From Streptantibioticus ferralitis (GTDB taxonomy: Bacteria > Actinomycetota > Actinomycetes > Streptomycetales > Streptomycetaceae), in assembly GCF_029223525.1 (NCBI RefSeq), contig NZ_JARHTQ010000008.1, positions 186,001 through 250,000 of the forward strand: DNA of 64,000 bases, given 5' to 3'. Numbering within the stretch: position 1 is the stretch's first letter; every line of letters starts with the position of its first letter. Positions 1 to 10,760 of the stretch are shown here, one piece after another. The translations under genes and the position numbers were made by a program. The notes beneath the pieces were generated by a model, which was not told the origin of the DNA, searched no databases, and saw only the letters and a list, made by a program, of their open reading frames with translations.

Positions 1-130
1 GGATGTCGCGCTCGGCGCCCGCCGCGCCGCAGTCCACCAGGGCGAAGCCGTCTGCGGTGCGTACGGCGTACGCCTGGCCGATGGCGAATCGGAACATCCA
101 GATGTCAGAGGCGAGTTGTACGGTCTCCAT
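1..130 (-). CDS. MBL-fold metallo-hydrolase, N-terminal fragment (runs off the left edge)
   Basis: Reading leftward from an ATG at 128-130, the 43 visible residues begin METVQLASDIWMFRF and continue with GQAYAVRTADGFALVDCG. A short strand, a turn and then a hydrophobic strand ending in a Leu-Val-Asp-Cys-Gly segment is the usual start of metallo-beta-lactamase-fold hydrolases. The zinc ligands (HxHxDH) lie outside the window, so the substrate cannot be named. It diverges from the HEXXH gene at 241, and the 110-bp gap between them should hold both promoters. Family call is an inference from the N-terminus only. Confidence 0.6.
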   Translation of the reverse strand, partial: METVQLASDIWMFRFAIGQAYAVRTADGFALVDCGAAGAERDI

Positions 131-240
131 GAGCCGACGGTAGGCCGGGGGAGGCGGTTTCGCGGCATGGTTGAGCCAAGGGCGAAACCCGGCGGCGGCA
201 CGTAGTCTCGTAAGGGGCGAGAGTCCTTGGGGAGGTGCCC

Positions 241-1194
241 GTGACACGTCACGCCGGACCCGCGGACCGGTCAGGACCGGCTTCCGGGGAGATCCTGCAC
301 GGTTTCCCGCACCTGCAGACGATCCAGGCCTCGCTGACCGCGCTCTACAAGCGGTTGTCGTACGACACCGTCAGCACGTTCGCGCGCAGCGTACTGCCGG
401 ACGAGGTCCGCATACCGCCGGACGCCGACATCTATCTGGGTACGCAGCAGGTCGCCCGGACCATCGTGCAGCATCTGCGGCTGCCGGACGCGCGGATGAT
501 CGTGGCGTTCCGCGACATGGTGCACGCCGGGAACGTGGAGCTGGAGGCCGGGCCCGAGTACTTCATCGAGCTGAACTCGCGGTTCAAGGACGACCGGCGC
601 GACATCGGCGCCTGTCTGGCGCATGAGGTGATGCACGTCTATCTGCACCGGCTTGGCCTGGGGTTTCCCGGGACCCGGGACAACGAGATACTGACGGACA
701 CCGCGACCACCTATCTCGGTGCGGGCTGGCTGCTGCTGGACGCCTACCGGGAGGAGAGCAATGTGCGCGGGGACCGCCTGGTGCGGTCGGCGTCGAAGCT
801 CGGGTATCTGACTCCGGAGGAGTTCGGGTACGTGCTGGCCAAGCGGGCGCTGGCCTTCGGTGACGACATCGAGCCGTGGTTCTCCAGCGCGCAGGCCCGC
901 GACGCGTATCGGGCCGGTCTCGCCCAGGCCGAGGCGGACCTGCGGCAGCCGCCGCTGGTGAGGTGCGGGTGGGCCAGCCGTCGGCGGTACGCCGCCGAGC
1001 GCCGCTATGTGCAGCGGGGGGACTGGAGCGGCGGGACGTCGGTGCGGGCTGGCGGGTACGCGTTCGAGAGCGGGTCGCCGCTGCGGGTGTCGTTCCCCTG
1101 CCCCACGTGCCACCAGCGGATCCGGGTGCCGGTGCGGGGGCGGTTCACGGCTCGGTGCGGGTTGTGTCGCACCGAGTTGCAGTGCGACACATAG
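241..1194 (+). CDS. HEXXH-motif putative metallopeptidase with C-terminal zinc ribbon
   Basis: The GTG at 241 is preferred because GGGGAGG ends about 5 bases before it; another GTG two codons upstream overlaps that site. The protein is about 317 aa. Near residue 130 it has HEVMHVYLH, an HEXXH zinc-protease signature with a further His, followed by NEILTDTATTYLG, which could supply the third ligand as in gluzincin-like folds. The C-terminus has CPTCHQ...CGLC, a four-Cys zinc ribbon. There is no signal peptide or membrane segment, so it is probably cytoplasmic. I do not recognise a characterised homologue; the protease role is inferred from the motif. Confidence 0.65.
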   Translation: MTRHAGPADRSGPASGEILHGFPHLQTIQASLTALYKRLSYDTVSTFARSVLPDEVRIPPDADIYLGTQQVARTIVQHLRLPDARMIVAFRDMVHAGNVELEAGPEYFIELNSRFKDDRRDIGACLAHEVMHVYLHRLGLGFPGTRDNEILTDTATTYLGAGWLLLDAYREESNVRGDRLVRSASKLGYLTPEEFGYVLAKRALAFGDDIEPWFSSAQARDAYRAGLAQAEADLRQPPLVRCGWASRRRYAAERRYVQRGDWSGGTSVRAGGYAFESGSPLRVSFPCPTCHQRIRVPVRGRFTARCGLCRTELQCDT

Positions 1195-1224
1195 CCCGCC
1201 CGACTTCTTACGGTGGTCGCCTTC

Positions 1225-2184
1225 TTACAGCGAGTCCAGGAACTCCAGCAGCGCCGCGTTGACCTCGTCCGGGCGTTCCTGCTGGGTCCAGTGGCCGCAG
1301 CCCGGCAGGACGACGGGCTCGCGGAGCTGGGGGTGCAGAGTGGTCAGCGCGGGCAGCAGCTGGTCCATGCCGGGGAAGTGGTAGACGAGGTCGCGGTCGC
1401 CGGTGATGTAGAGCGCGGGGATCTGGATCGTGGCGTCGGCCCAGGCGGCGGTCAGTTCCCAGTTGCGGTCCAGGTTGCGGTACCAGTTCAGGCCGCCGGT
1501 GAAGCCCGCTTCGGCGTATTCGGCGGTGAAGACGTCGATGTCCTCCTCGGTGAGCCAGGAGGGCAGCTTCTCCGGGGCCTTGACCCGGTCGAGGAAGCCG
1601 CCGCCGGGCTGGACCAGCGGCTGGCCCGGCGGGTCGTTGTGCGGGTTGTCGCCGCTCGCGCCGTACAGCGTGCGGCGGAACGTGGCGCGGGGGTCGGCGG
1701 CCAGCTCGGCGTCGGCGACGCCGGGGGTCTCGAAGTAGTTCCAGTAGAACTGGCCGTCGAACCGCTCACGCATGGCCCGCAGCGGCGGTACGGAGCCGCG
1801 TGGCTGCGGTGGGACGCTCAGGCCCGCGACGGCGGTCACCACGTCGGGGCGCAGCAGCGCGGTGTGCCAGGCGACCGGTGCGCCCCAGTCGTGGCCGATG
1901 ACCACGGCGTGTTTCTCGCCGAGGGCGTGGATCAGGCCGATGACGTCGCCGACCAGGTGCAGGATGGTGTACGCCTCGACCTCCTGCGGGTGGTCGCTGC
2001 GGCCGTAGCCGCGCTGGTCGACGGCGACCACGCGGTATCCGGCGGCGGCCAGCGGCGCGAACTGGTGCCGCCACGAGTACCAGCACTCGGGAAATCCGTG
2101 CAGCAGCACGACCAGTGGCCCTTCGCCCTCTTCGGCGATGTGCAACCGGATGCCGTTCACGTTGACGCTGTGGTGCTCTACCAC
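1225..2184 (-). CDS. alpha/beta hydrolase, epoxide hydrolase-like
   Basis: 319 aa, the normal size for bacterial soluble epoxide hydrolases. The oxyanion-hole motif HGFPE is near residue 30. The nucleophile elbow GHDWGAPVAW, with Asp as nucleophile, is near residue 97; Asp rather than Ser at the elbow separates epoxide hydrolases and dehalogenases from esterases. A late Asp (ITGDRDLVYHF) and a His (GCGHWTQQERP) complete the triad. The expected reaction is epoxide to vicinal diol through an ester intermediate, in the cytoplasm; the natural substrate is unknown. It is transcribed toward the convergent HEXXH gene, with only 30 bp between them. Confidence 0.85.
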   Translation of the reverse strand: MVEHHSVNVNGIRLHIAEEGEGPLVVLLHGFPECWYSWRHQFAPLAAAGYRVVAVDQRGYGRSDHPQEVEAYTILHLVGDVIGLIHALGEKHAVVIGHDWGAPVAWHTALLRPDVVTAVAGLSVPPQPRGSVPPLRAMRERFDGQFYWNYFETPGVADAELAADPRATFRRTLYGASGDNPHNDPPGQPLVQPGGGFLDRVKAPEKLPSWLTEEDIDVFTAEYAEAGFTGGLNWYRNLDRNWELTAAWADATIQIPALYITGDRDLVYHFPGMDQLLPALTTLHPQLREPVVLPGCGHWTQQERPDEVNAALLEFLDSL

Positions 2185-2250
2185 CCTGGTGCCTCCCCAA
2201 CTACCGTCCGGTGAACCAGGTTCAGGCTACGCCTGCGCGCGGACATGGCG

Positions 2251-2292
2251 CGGCGCCCGGCCCCCCGGTCGGGGTTGGGGGGCCGGGCGCCG
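2251..2292 (-). terminator. strong hairpin after gltD
   Basis: A perfect 16-bp inverted repeat (2251-2266 and 2277-2292, arm CGGCGCCCGGCCCCCC) with a 10-base loop lies 45 bp past the gltD stop. It has no T-run, which is common for Streptomyces terminators. It separates the gltBD operon from the epoxide hydrolase gene. Confidence 0.7.
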
Positions 2293-2336
2293 CCTTGCCA
2301 GCCGTACGGCGTTGTACGGCTCACTCGTGGCCGCCG

Positions 2337-3815
2337 TCAGACCGCCAGGGCGCGGTCGGTCGGGCGGATCGGTGCCGGAAGCGAGCTGGCTCCGGTCAGG
2401 TAGTGGTCGACGGCGCGGGCGGCCGAGCGGCCCTCGGCGATCGCCCACACGATCAGTGACTGGCCGCGGCCCGCGTCACCGGCGACGAACACGCCGTCGA
2501 CGTTGGTGGCGAACTCCTTGTCCCGGGCGATGTTTCCGCGGGCGTCCAGTTCCAGGCCGAGCTGCTCCACCAGGCCGTTCTCCTGGTCGGTGCCGGTGAA
2601 GCCCATGGCGAGGGTGACCAGTTGGGCCGGGATCTTGCGCTCGGTGCCGGGCTTCGGCTCGAACTTGCCGTCCTTGAACTCGACTTCGACCAGGTGCAGG
2701 AACTGCACGTTCCCGACGTCCTGTCCCTCTTCAGGGGCGGACCCCTCGAACCTGACCGTGTTGACCGCGTAGACGCGCTCGCCGCCCTCCTCGTGCGCGG
2801 AGGTGACCTTGTACGTCATCGGGAACGTCGGCCAGGGCTGGTGGGCCGGGCGCTCGTCCGCCGGACGCGGCATGATCTCCAGCTGGGTGACGGAGGCCGC
2901 GCCCTGGCGGTGCGCCGTGCCGACGCAGTCGGCACCGGTGTCGCCGCCACCGATGACCACGACGTGCTTGCCCTCGGCGGACACCGGCGAGCTGACGTAG
3001 TCGCCTTCCTGGACCTTGTTGGCCAGCGGCAGGTACTCCATCGCCTGGTAGATGCCGCGCAGCTCGCGCCCCGGCACCGGCAGGTCGCGGGCGGTGGTGG
3101 CACCGGCCGCGATCACCACCGCGTCGTACCGCCGCTTCAGCACGGCGGCGTCCAGGTCGGCGCCGATCTGCACCCCGGTACGGAACTTGGTGCCCTCCGC
3201 GCGCATCTGCTCGATACGGCGGTTGATGTGCCGCTTCTCCATCTTGAACTCGGGGATGCCGTAGCGCAGCAGACCGCCGATGCGGTCGGCGCGCTCGTAC
3301 ACCGCGACCGTGTGCCCGGCGCGGGTGAGCTGCTGGGCGGCGGCGAGTCCGGCCGGTCCCGAGCCGATCACCGCGACGGTCTTGCCGGAGAGCCGGTCCG
3401 GCGGCTGCGGGGTGACAAGGCCGTTGTCCCATGCCTTGTCGACGATGGTGACCTCGACGTTCTTGATGGTGACGGCGGGCTGGTTGATGCCCAGCACGCA
3501 GGCGGCCTCGCACGGCGCGGGGCACAGCCGACCGGTGAACTCCGGGAAGTTGTTGGTCGCGTGCAGCCGCTCGTAGGCGGCCTTCCAGTCACCGCGGTAC
3601 GCGTAGTCGTTCCACTCCGGGATGAGGTTCCCCAGCGGACAGCCGTTGTGGCAGAACGGGATGCCGCAGTCCATGCAGCGTCCGGCCTGCTTGCTGATGA
3701 TCGGCAGCAGGGAGCCGGGCGCGTAGACCTCGTTCCAGTCCTTGACCCGGTCCTCGACCGGGCGGGAGGTGGCGACCTCGCGGCCGGTGGTCAGAAAGCC
3801 CTTCGGGTCAGCCAT
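2337..3815 (-). CDS. gltD: glutamate synthase (NADPH) small subunit
   Basis: 492 aa, standard length. It carries electrons from NADPH through FAD and Fe-S clusters to the large subunit GltB, which makes two glutamates from glutamine and 2-oxoglutarate. The N-terminus has the Fe-S cysteines [13 protein letters not shown] (Cys47, 50, 55, 59). An FAD Rossmann motif [13 protein letters not shown] lies near residue 151, and a second nucleotide-binding motif [11 protein letters not shown] near 290. The ATG overlaps the end of gltB by 8 bp, so the two subunits should be translationally coupled. Clear assignment. Confidence 0.97.
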   Translation of the reverse strand: MADPKGFLTTGREVATSRPVEDRVKDWNEVYAPGSLLPIISKQAGRCMDCGIPFCHNGCPLGNLIPEWNDYAYRGDWKAAYERLHATNNFPEFTGRLCPAPCEAACVLGINQPAVTIKNVEVTIVDKAWDNGLVTPQPPDRLSGKTVAVIGSGPAGLAAAQQLTRAGHTVAVYERADRIGGLLRYGIPEFKMEKRHINRRIEQMRAEGTKFRTGVQIGADLDAAVLKRRYDAVVIAAGATTARDLPVPGRELRGIYQAMEYLPLANKVQEGDYVSSPVSAEGKHVVVIGGGDTGADCVGTAHRQGAASVTQLEIMPRPADERPAHQPWPTFPMTYKVTSAHEEGGERVYAVNTVRFEGSAPEEGQDVGNVQFLHLVEVEFKDGKFEPKPGTERKIPAQLVTLAMGFTGTDQENGLVEQLGLELDARGNIARDKEFATNVDGVFVAGDAGRGQSLIVWAIAEGRSAARAVDHYLTGASSLPAPIRPTDRALAV

Positions 3816-6800
3816 GAGCCGCCTCCATCATCTTCGCCGTGGTCTCGGACTCGGAGAGTCCCGCTTGCTCGGCGGCAACCTTGGCGGCGAGCACTGCCTT
3901 GTAGTCCCTCGGCATGACCTTGCCGAAGCGGGTGAGTGTGGTGCCCCAGTCGGCGAGCAGCGCCTCGGCGACGGTGGAGCCGGTTTCCTCCTGGTGGCGG
4001 CGCACCACGTCGTGCAGCCACGCGATGTCGTCGGCGTCGAGCGGTTCGACGCCGACCATTCCGTTGTTGACCCTGGACGGGTCCAGGTCGAGGACGTAGG
4101 CGATGCCGCCGGACATTCCGGCGGCGAAGTTCCGTCCGGTTTCGCCGAGGACGACCGCGCGTCCGCCGGTCATGTACTCGCAGCCGTGGTCGCCGACGCC
4201 TTCGGCCACCACCGTGGCGCCGGAGTTGCGGACGCAGAACCGTTCGCCGACCCGGCCGCGCAGGAACAGCTCACCGCCGGTGGCGCCGTAGGCGAGGGTG
4301 TTGCCCGCGATGGTGGAGTACTCGGCGAGGTGGTCGGCGCCCCGGTCCGGGCGGACGATGACCCGGCCGCCGGACAGTCCCTTGCCGACGTAGTCGTTGG
4401 CGTCGCCCTCCAGGCGCAGCGTGACGCCCTTGGGCAGGAACGCGCCGAACGACTGTCCGGCGGAGCCGTTGAAGGTGACGTCGACGGTGTCGTCGGGCAG
4501 GCCCGTGCCGCCGTACCGCTTGGTCACCTCATGGCCGAGCATGGTGCCGACGGTGCGGTTGATGTTGCGGATGGGGACCTGGGCGCGCACCGGCGTACCG
4601 CTCTCCAGCGCGTCGGCGGCCAGCTTGATCAGCTGCTTGTCGAGCGCCTTCTCCAGCCCGTGGTCCTGGACGGTGACCTGGTGGCGGGCCGCGCCGTCCG
4701 GCAGCTCGGGCACGTACAGCAGCGGGGCCAGGTCCAGGCCCTGGGCCTTCCAGTGGTTGACCGCGCGGGTGCTGTCGATCAACTCGGCGTGGCCGACGGC
4801 CTCTTCGACGGAGCGGAAGCCCAGCTCGGCGAGGATCTCACGGACCTCTTCCGCGATGAACTCGAAGAAGTTGACCACGAACTCGGCCTTGCCGCTGAAG
4901 CGTTCGCGCAGCACCGGGTTCTGGGTGGCGATGCCGACCGGGCAGGTGTCCAGGTGGCACACCCGCATCATCACGCAGCCGGAGACCACCAGCGGCGCGG
5001 TGGCGAAGCCGAACTCCTCGGCGCCGAGGAGTGCGGCGATGACCACGTCCCGGCCGGTCTTCAGCTGGCCGTCGGTCTGCACCACGATCCGGTCGCGCAA
5101 TCCGTTGAGCAGCAGCGTCTGCTGGGTCTCGGCGAGGCCCAACTCCCAGGGGCCGCCCGCGTGCTTGAGCGAGGTCAGCGGGGAGGCGCCGGTTCCGCCG
5201 TCGTGGCCGGAGATCAGCACGACGTCCGCGTGCGCCTTGGAGACGCCCGCCGCGACCGTGCCGACGCCGACCTCGGAGACCAGCTTCACGTGGATGCGGG
5301 CGGCCGGGTTGGCGTTCTTCAGGTCGTGGATCAGCTGGGCGAGGTCCTCGATGGAGTAGATGTCGTGGTGCGGCGGCGGCGAGATCAGGCCGACGCCGGG
5401 GGTGGAGTGCCGGGTCTTGGCGACCCACGGGTAGACCTTGTGGCCGGGCAGCTGGCCGCCCTCGCCGGGCTTGGCGCCCTGGGCCATCTTGATCTGGATG
5501 TCGTCGGCGTTGACCAGGTACTCGGAGGTGACGCCGAAGCGGCCGGAGGCGACCTGCTTGATCGCCGAGCGCCGGGCCGGGTCGTGCAGGCGCTCCGGGT
5601 CCTCGCCGCCCTCGCCGGTGTTGGACTTGCCGCCCAGCTGGTTCATGGCGATGGCGAGGGTCTCGTGTGCCTCGCGGCTGATCGACCCGTACGACATGGC
5701 GCCGGTGGAGAACCGCTTGACGATCTCGGAGACCGGCTCGACCTCGTCGAGCGGGATCGAGGGCCGGTCGCCCGTCTTGAGGTTGAACAGGCCGCGCAGC
5801 GTCATCAGCCGCTCGGACTGCTCGTTGACCCGCTCGGTGTACTTCTTGAAGATGTCGTAGCGGCGAGAGCGGGTGGCGTGCTGGAGCCGGAAGACGGTCT
5901 CCGGGTCGAACAGGTGCGGTTCGCCCTCGCGGCGCCACTGGTACTCGCCGCCGATCTCCAGTCGGCGGTGGGCGGCGGTGATGCCGGAGGCCGGGTACGC
6001 CTTGGCGTGCCGGGCGGCGACCTCCTTGGCGATGACATCGAGTCCGGCGCCGCCGATCTTCGTGGTGGTGCCGTGGAAGTAGGTCTCCACGAAGGCCTCG
6101 TCCAGGCCGACGGCCTCGAAGACCTGGGCGCCGCGGTAGGAGGCGACGGTGGAGATGCCCATCTTGGACATCACCTTCAGTACGCCCTTGCCCAGCGCCT
6201 TGATCAGGTTCTTGATCGCGTCCTCGGGCTCGATGCCCTGCAGGAACGTCCCTGCACGCACCAGGTCCTCAACGGACTCCATGGCCAGGTACGGGTTGAC
6301 GGCCGCCGCGCCGTAGCCGACGAGCAGCGCGACATGGTGCACCTCGCGCACGTCACCGGCCTCGACCAGCAGGCCCACGTGGGTGCGGGTCTTGGTGCGG
6401 ATCAGGTGGTGGTGGACCGCGGAGGTCAGCAGCAGCGACGGGATCGGCGCGTGCTCGGCGTCGGAGTGCCGGTCGGAGAGCACGATCAGCCGGGCGCCGT
6501 CCGCGATGGCGGCGTCGGCCTCGGCGCAGATCTCGGCGAGCCGTGCGGCGAGCGCCTCGCCGCCGCCCGCGAGCCGGTACAGGCCGGAGAGCGTGGCGGC
6601 CTTCAGGCCGGGCATGTCGCCGTCGGCGTTGATGTGGATGAGCTTGGCCAGCTCGTCGTTGTCGATCACCGGGAACGGCAGGGTGACGTTGCGGCAGGTC
6701 GCGGGCGTGGGCTCCAGCAGGTTGCCCTGCGGGCCGACCGCGGAGATCAGCGAGGTGACCAGCTCCTCGCGGATGGCGTCCAGCGGCGGGTTGGTGACCT

Positions 6801-8382
6801 GCGCGAACAGCTGGGTGAAGTAGTCGAACAGCAGCCGCGGCCGCTCGGAGAGCGCGGCGATCGGCGAGTCGGTGCCCATCGAGCCGATCGGCTCGGCGCC
6901 GGCCTTGGCCATCGGCGCGAGGATGACCCGCAGCTCCTCCTCGGTGTAGCCGAAGGTCTGCTGGCGGCGGGTGACCGAGGCGTGGGTGTGCACGATGTGC
7001 TCGCGCTCCGGCAGGTCCTTGAGGTGGATCAGCCCGGCCTCGAGCCATTCGGCGTAGGGCTTCTCGGCGGCGAGCTGTGCCTTGATCTCGTCGTCCTCGA
7101 TGATGCGGTGCTCGACGGTGTCGACCAGGAACATCCGGCCCGGCTGCAGCCGGCCCTTGCGGACCACCTTGTCGGGAGCGATGTCGAGCACGCCGACCTC
7201 GGAGGACAGCACCACCAGGCCGTCGTCGGTGACCCAGTAGCGGCCGGGGCGCAGACCGTTGCGGTCCAGCACCGCGCCGACCAGGGTGCCGTCGGTGAAG
7301 GTGACGCAGGCCGGGCCGTCCCAGGGCTCCATCATCGTGGAGTGGTACTGGTAGAAGGCTCGCCGGGCCGGGTCCATCGAGTCGTGGTTTTCCCACGCCT
7401 CCGGGATCATCATCAGCACGCTGTGCGGCAGTGACCGGCCGCCGAGGTGCAGCAGTTCGAGGACCTCGTCGAAGGTGGCGGAGTCCGAGGCGTCCGGGGT
7501 GCAGACCGGGAAGATCCGCTCCAGGTCGCCCTTGATCAGGTCGCTGGCCAGCTGCGACTCGCGGGCGCGCATCCAGTTGCGGTTGCCCTTGACGGTGTTG
7601 ATCTCACCGTTGTGCGCGACGAACCGGTACGGGTGGGCGAGCGGCCAGCTGGGGAAGGTGTTGGTGGAGAAGCGGGAGTGGACCAGGGCGATCGCGGTGG
7701 CGAACCGGCGGTCGGACAGGTCGGGGAAGAACGGCTCCAGCTGCCCGGTGGTCAGCATGCCCTTGTAGACGATGGTGCGCGCGGACAGCGACGGGAAGTA
7801 GACGTTCACCTCGCGCTCGGCGCGCTTGCGCAGCGCGAAGGCGAGCCGGTCCAGGTCGAGTCCCTGCCGCCCTCCGGTGGCGTCCGCGACGAACAGCTGC
7901 GAGAAGTACGGCATGGTGGTGCGGGCCGAGGCGCCCAGCAGTTCGGGGGCGACCGGCACCTCGCGCCAGCCGAGGAGCTCCAGGCCCTCCTCGGCGGCGA
8001 TCCGCTCGATCGAGTCCACCGCCTTGGCGCGGGCCTCGTCCTCGACCGGCAGGAAGCCGATGCCGACGGCGTAGGAACCGGCCGTGGGCAGGTCGAAGGA
8101 GACGGCCTCCCGCAGGAAGCTGTCCGGGATCTGGACAAGGATTCCGGCGCCGTCGCCTGAATCGGGTTCCGAGCCGGTGGCTCCGCGGTGCTCCAGATTG
8201 CGCAGGACGGTCAGCGCCTGTTCCACGAGCGCGTGGTCCGCCTCGCCGGTGAGGGTGGCCACGAAGCCGACGCCGCACGCGTCGTGCTCGTTGCGGGGGT
8301 CGTACATCCCCTGCGGGGCGGGACGCCCGTCCATGTGGGCCCAGCGGGTGCCGGGCTCGGAGTGCGTGGACGCGGAACGCAT
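3808..8382 (-). CDS. gltB: glutamate synthase large subunit
   Basis: 1524 aa. The domain order is class II glutamine amidotransferase, central, FMN-binding synthase, and C-terminal beta-helix (the GxxGG repeat region near 1,260-1,400). DACGVGF places the catalytic Cys at residue 36; in this family the N-terminal residues are removed so that Cys becomes the N-terminus. [15 protein letters not shown] near 1,135-1,148 holds the 3Fe-4S cysteines. Start: ATG 8382 has GGGAGAG six bases upstream. It is first in a two-gene operon with gltD and is a central ammonium-assimilation enzyme. Confidence 0.97.
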   Translation of the reverse strand: MRSASTHSEPGTRWAHMDGRPAPQGMYDPRNEHDACGVGFVATLTGEADHALVEQALTVLRNLEHRGATGSEPDSGDGAGILVQIPDSFLREAVSFDLPTAGSYAVGIGFLPVEDEARAKAVDSIERIAAEEGLELLGWREVPVAPELLGASARTTMPYFSQLFVADATGGRQGLDLDRLAFALRKRAEREVNVYFPSLSARTIVYKGMLTTGQLEPFFPDLSDRRFATAIALVHSRFSTNTFPSWPLAHPYRFVAHNGEINTVKGNRNWMRARESQLASDLIKGDLERIFPVCTPDASDSATFDEVLELLHLGGRSLPHSVLMMIPEAWENHDSMDPARRAFYQYHSTMMEPWDGPACVTFTDGTLVGAVLDRNGLRPGRYWVTDDGLVVLSSEVGVLDIAPDKVVRKGRLQPGRMFLVDTVEHRIIEDDEIKAQLAAEKPYAEWLEAGLIHLKDLPEREHIVHTHASVTRRQQTFGYTEEELRVILAPMAKAGAEPIGSMGTDSPIAALSERPRLLFDYFTQLFAQVTNPPLDAIREELVTSLISAVGPQGNLLEPTPATCRNVTLPFPVIDNDELAKLIHINADGDMPGLKAATLSGLYRLAGGGEALAARLAEICAEADAAIADGARLIVLSDRHSDAEHAPIPSLLLTSAVHHHLIRTKTRTHVGLLVEAGDVREVHHVALLVGYGAAAVNPYLAMESVEDLVRAGTFLQGIEPEDAIKNLIKALGKGVLKVMSKMGISTVASYRGAQVFEAVGLDEAFVETYFHGTTTKIGGAGLDVIAKEVAARHAKAYPASGITAAHRRLEIGGEYQWRREGEPHLFDPETVFRLQHATRSRRYDIFKKYTERVNEQSERLMTLRGLFNLKTGDRPSIPLDEVEPVSEIVKRFSTGAMSYGSISREAHETLAIAMNQLGGKSNTGEGGEDPERLHDPARRSAIKQVASGRFGVTSEYLVNADDIQIKMAQGAKPGEGGQLPGHKVYPWVAKTRHSTPGVGLISPPPHHDIYSIEDLAQLIHDLKNANPAARIHVKLVSEVGVGTVAAGVSKAHADVVLISGHDGGTGASPLTSLKHAGGPWELGLAETQQTLLLNGLRDRIVVQTDGQLKTGRDVVIAALLGAEEFGFATAPLVVSGCVMMRVCHLDTCPVGIATQNPVLRERFSGKAEFVVNFFEFIAEEVREILAELGFRSVEEAVGHAELIDSTRAVNHWKAQGLDLAPLLYVPELPDGAARHQVTVQDHGLEKALDKQLIKLAADALESGTPVRAQVPIRNINRTVGTMLGHEVTKRYGGTGLPDDTVDVTFNGSAGQSFGAFLPKGVTLRLEGDANDYVGKGLSGGRVIVRPDRGADHLAEYSTIAGNTLAYGATGGELFLRGRVGERFCVRNSGATVVAEGVGDHGCEYMTGGRAVVLGETGRNFAAGMSGGIAYVLDLDPSRVNNGMVGVEPLDADDIAWLHDVVRRHQEETGSTVAEALLADWGTTLTRFGKVMPRDYKAVLAAKVAAEQAGLSESETTAKMMEAAHG

Positions 8383-8691
8383 CGGCTCTCCCGTCGTCGT
8401 GGCATGTGTATTGCCGGAGTGATGTCACGGCGCAACAGGGACGACGCTGGCCCTCTGCGATTTCGTGCAGGTTACATGATGGGCCGGATCCCGAACAGTG
8501 GATATCGGCTTCCAACATGTGGACGCAAGGCTGCGAGATACGGGCGTACGCGGCGGTCGCCCGGCGCTTGGTGGGCGACACTGCCCCGGTGCGCGTGTAC
8601 CTCATGCCCTGCCGCAAGCGCGCCGAAACGAGCGAGTAACGCAACGGGCTGTCGGCAGCTTGTGGCCTGCGTCACTGCCCGGCTGACCAGG
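8383..8691 (-). promoter_or_regulatory. gltB upstream region with candidate promoter and GlnR-like half box
   Basis: This 309-bp gap lies between gltB and the VIT gene and holds no convincing gene. On the minus strand, TTGCGC (8435-8430) and CAATAC (8413-8408) are 16 bp apart and would fit a sigma-70-type promoter. Just upstream, GTAAC-n6-GAAAT at 8475-8460 resembles one a/b pair of the actinobacterial GlnR box (GTnAC-n6-GAAAC); a second pair is not evident. A nitrogen-dependent regulator would make sense for gltBD, but both sites are inferences from short motifs. Confidence 0.35.
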
Positions 8692-9426
8692 CTAACCGAC
8701 CGCGGTACCGAACAGCGAGCCCAGAACGAAGGTGACCCCGGCCGCCGCGCCGCCCAGGACCAGCTGCCGCAGCCCGCTGAACCACCACGACCGGGCCGTC
8801 ACCCGGGCCACCACCGCGCCGCAGGCGAACAACCCCAGCAGCGCCAGCACCAGCGCGGGCCACAGCGCGCTCGCACCCAGCAGGTACGGCAGTACGGGCA
8901 GCAGCGCACCGGCCGCGAACGATCCGAATGACGAGACGGCGGCGACCACCGGCGACGGCAGGTCGGAAGGGTCGATGCCCAGTTCCTCGCGGGCGTGTAT
9001 CTCCAGCGCCTGCTCGGGGTCGGCCGACAGCTGCCGTGCGACCTCCAACGCCAGCTCCGGCTGCACACCACGGGATTCGTAGAGCTTGGCCAGCTCGTAC
9101 AGCTCGTCCTTCGGGTTGCGCCGCAGTTCGAGCCGCTCCAGCTCCAGCTCGGCCTGCACCAGCTCACGCTGCGAGGCGACCGAGGTGTACTCACCCGCGG
9201 CCATGGAGAACGCACCGGCCGCGAGCCCGACAAGACCGGCGATCACGATGGTCTTGTTGGAGACATGGCCGCCCGCGACACCGGTCATCAGCGCGAAGTT
9301 GGACACCAGTCCATCCATCGCTCCGAAGACGGCCGGGCGCAGCCAGCCGCCGTTGACATCCCGGTGGCTGTGGTGCGGTACGTGGTAGTCGAAGCGCTCG
9401 GCCTCGTTCTCGATGACGGTGGACAT
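8692..9426 (-). CDS. VIT1/CCC1-family transporter (putative Fe2+/Mn2+)
   Basis: About 244 aa. Start ATG 9426 (MSTVIENEAERF) has GGAAGGGAG upstream; an upstream in-frame extension lacks a ribosome site. The first membrane segment contains FGAMDGLVSNFALMTG, the typical VIT-family signature. A second helix (GAFSMAAGEYTSVASQ) follows, then a long charged cytoplasmic region rich in Glu (residues about 85-150), then three C-terminal helices. The family moves ferrous iron or manganese across membranes. Metal choice cannot be read from the sequence. It sits alone between gltB and lgt. Confidence 0.88.
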   Translation of the reverse strand: MSTVIENEAERFDYHVPHHSHRDVNGGWLRPAVFGAMDGLVSNFALMTGVAGGHVSNKTIVIAGLVGLAAGAFSMAAGEYTSVASQRELVQAELELERLELRRNPKDELYELAKLYESRGVQPELALEVARQLSADPEQALEIHAREELGIDPSDLPSPVVAAVSSFGSFAAGALLPVLPYLLGASALWPALVLALLGLFACGAVVARVTARSWWFSGLRQLVLGGAAAGVTFVLGSLFGTAVG

Positions 9427-9586
9427 CTGCTCGGTCTCCCTTCCGGGCCAGGTGCGGACCGCCCGGTCCCCTCCCCAACGCATCGAAGATACGCACGATT
9501 CTGTGACCGCTGCCAGCAAGGAAAGCCTGGCCAAAGCGGGTGCGTACCCCCGCGGGGGCGGTTCCCTCGCCACGGTCCGGGTACGC

Positions 9587-9625
9587 GGGAAGGCCGCCGG
9601 ATCCGTCAGATCCGGCGGCCTTCCC
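9587..9625 (-). terminator. hairpin after lgt
   Basis: A perfect 17-bp inverted repeat (9587-9603 and 9609-9625) with loop CGTCA lies 30 bp past the lgt stop and upstream of the VIT gene start. It can separate the two transcription units. No T-run follows. Confidence 0.75.
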
Positions 9626-9654
9626 GTGGTACGCGTCGGGCCCTGTCGGGGGCC

Positions 9655-10686
9655 TCAGGCCTTCTTGGGCGCCCGGTCCGCGGGCCGCGCCTCGCCCGCC
9701 GTGCGGGCGTCCTGGGCGGGCGCCTCGTCCGGCTCGCCGGACGCGCCGATGGTCGGCGCGTCGCCGGCCTGCGTCCCGGCTCCGGCGTCCGGGTCCGCCT
9801 TCTGGTCGGCCTTCTGGTCGGCGGGCGCGTCCGTCGCTTCCGGTCCGCCGTCGGGGCCGGCGGCGCCCGGTTCCACGACCGCCTCACGGCCGGGCCGCAG
9901 GCGCACCGAGATCACGATGTAGAGCACCGCTGCCAGGAAGACGATGATCGCCGTCCAGTCGTTGAGCCGCATGCCCAGGATGTGGTGGGCGTAGTCGACC
10001 CGCATGTGCTCGATCCAGAACCGGCCCACCGTGTACGCGGCCACGTACACCGCGAAGGCCCGGCCGTGGCCGAGGCGGAATCTGCGGTCGGCCCACATCA
10101 CCAGCAGCGCCACGCCGACGCACCACAGCGACTCGTACAGGAACGTCGGGTGGTACAGGCCGATGTCCGGGGTGGCCGCCGGGCGGTGCGCCGGATCGAT
10201 CTTCAGCGCCCACGGCAGCTTGGTCGGGCCGCCGTACAGCTCCTGGTTGAACCAGTTGCCCCAGCGGCCGATGGCCTGGGCGAAGGCGATGCCGGGGGCC
10301 ACCGCGTCCGCGTACGCGGGCAGCGGGATGCCCCGGCGGCGGCAGCCGATCCACGCGCCGAGCGCGCCCAGCGCGATCGCGCCCCAGATGCCGAGACCGC
10401 CGTCCCAGACCTTGAAGGCGCCCACCCAGTCGCGGCCCTTGCCGAAGTACAGCTCGTAGTCGGTGATGACGTGGTAGAGCCGCCCGCCGAGCAGGCCGAA
10501 CGGCACCGCCCACACCGCGATGTCGGCGATGGTGGTCTTCTGCCCGCCGCGTGCGGCCCACCGCTTCCCGCCCAGCCATACGGCGACGAAGACGCCGATG
10601 ATGATGCAGAACGCGTAACCGCGCAGCGGAATCGGGCCGAGGTAGAGGACGCCCCTCGACGGGCTGGGAATGTATGCGAGGTCCAT
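9655..10686 (-). CDS. lgt: prolipoprotein diacylglyceryl transferase
   Basis: 343 aa from ATG 10686 (MDLAYIPSPSRG). It transfers diacylglycerol from phosphatidylglycerol to the lipobox Cys of preprolipoproteins, the first step of lipoprotein maturation; lspA at 46866 performs the second. Hallmarks are LGGRLYHV, GGLGIWGA, the signature GRWGNWFNQELYGGPT and YHPTFLYE, spread over about seven membrane helices. The last 75 residues are a low-complexity tail rich in Asp, Ala, Pro and Gly (ADQKADQKADPDAG), longer than in enterobacterial Lgt and probably cytoplasmic. Confidence 0.95.
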   Translation of the reverse strand: MDLAYIPSPSRGVLYLGPIPLRGYAFCIIIGVFVAVWLGGKRWAARGGQKTTIADIAVWAVPFGLLGGRLYHVITDYELYFGKGRDWVGAFKVWDGGLGIWGAIALGALGAWIGCRRRGIPLPAYADAVAPGIAFAQAIGRWGNWFNQELYGGPTKLPWALKIDPAHRPAATPDIGLYHPTFLYESLWCVGVALLVMWADRRFRLGHGRAFAVYVAAYTVGRFWIEHMRVDYAHHILGMRLNDWTAIIVFLAAVLYIVISVRLRPGREAVVEPGAAGPDGGPEATDAPADQKADQKADPDAGAGTQAGDAPTIGASGEPDEAPAQDARTAGEARPADRAPKKA

Positions 10687-10760
10687 GGCGTACCCGACGC
10701 TACCGTGCCGGACGGGGGCGGGCGCAATCCGCCCGGCAACGGGTCCGTAACAGGGGCCGG

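Noticed and set aside
3742-7434. A 1,230-codon open frame antisense to gltB
   Set aside because: It has Val/Gly/Asp/Leu-rich composition typical of the complement of a high-GC gene, no ribosome site and no domain; gltB on the other strand is certain.
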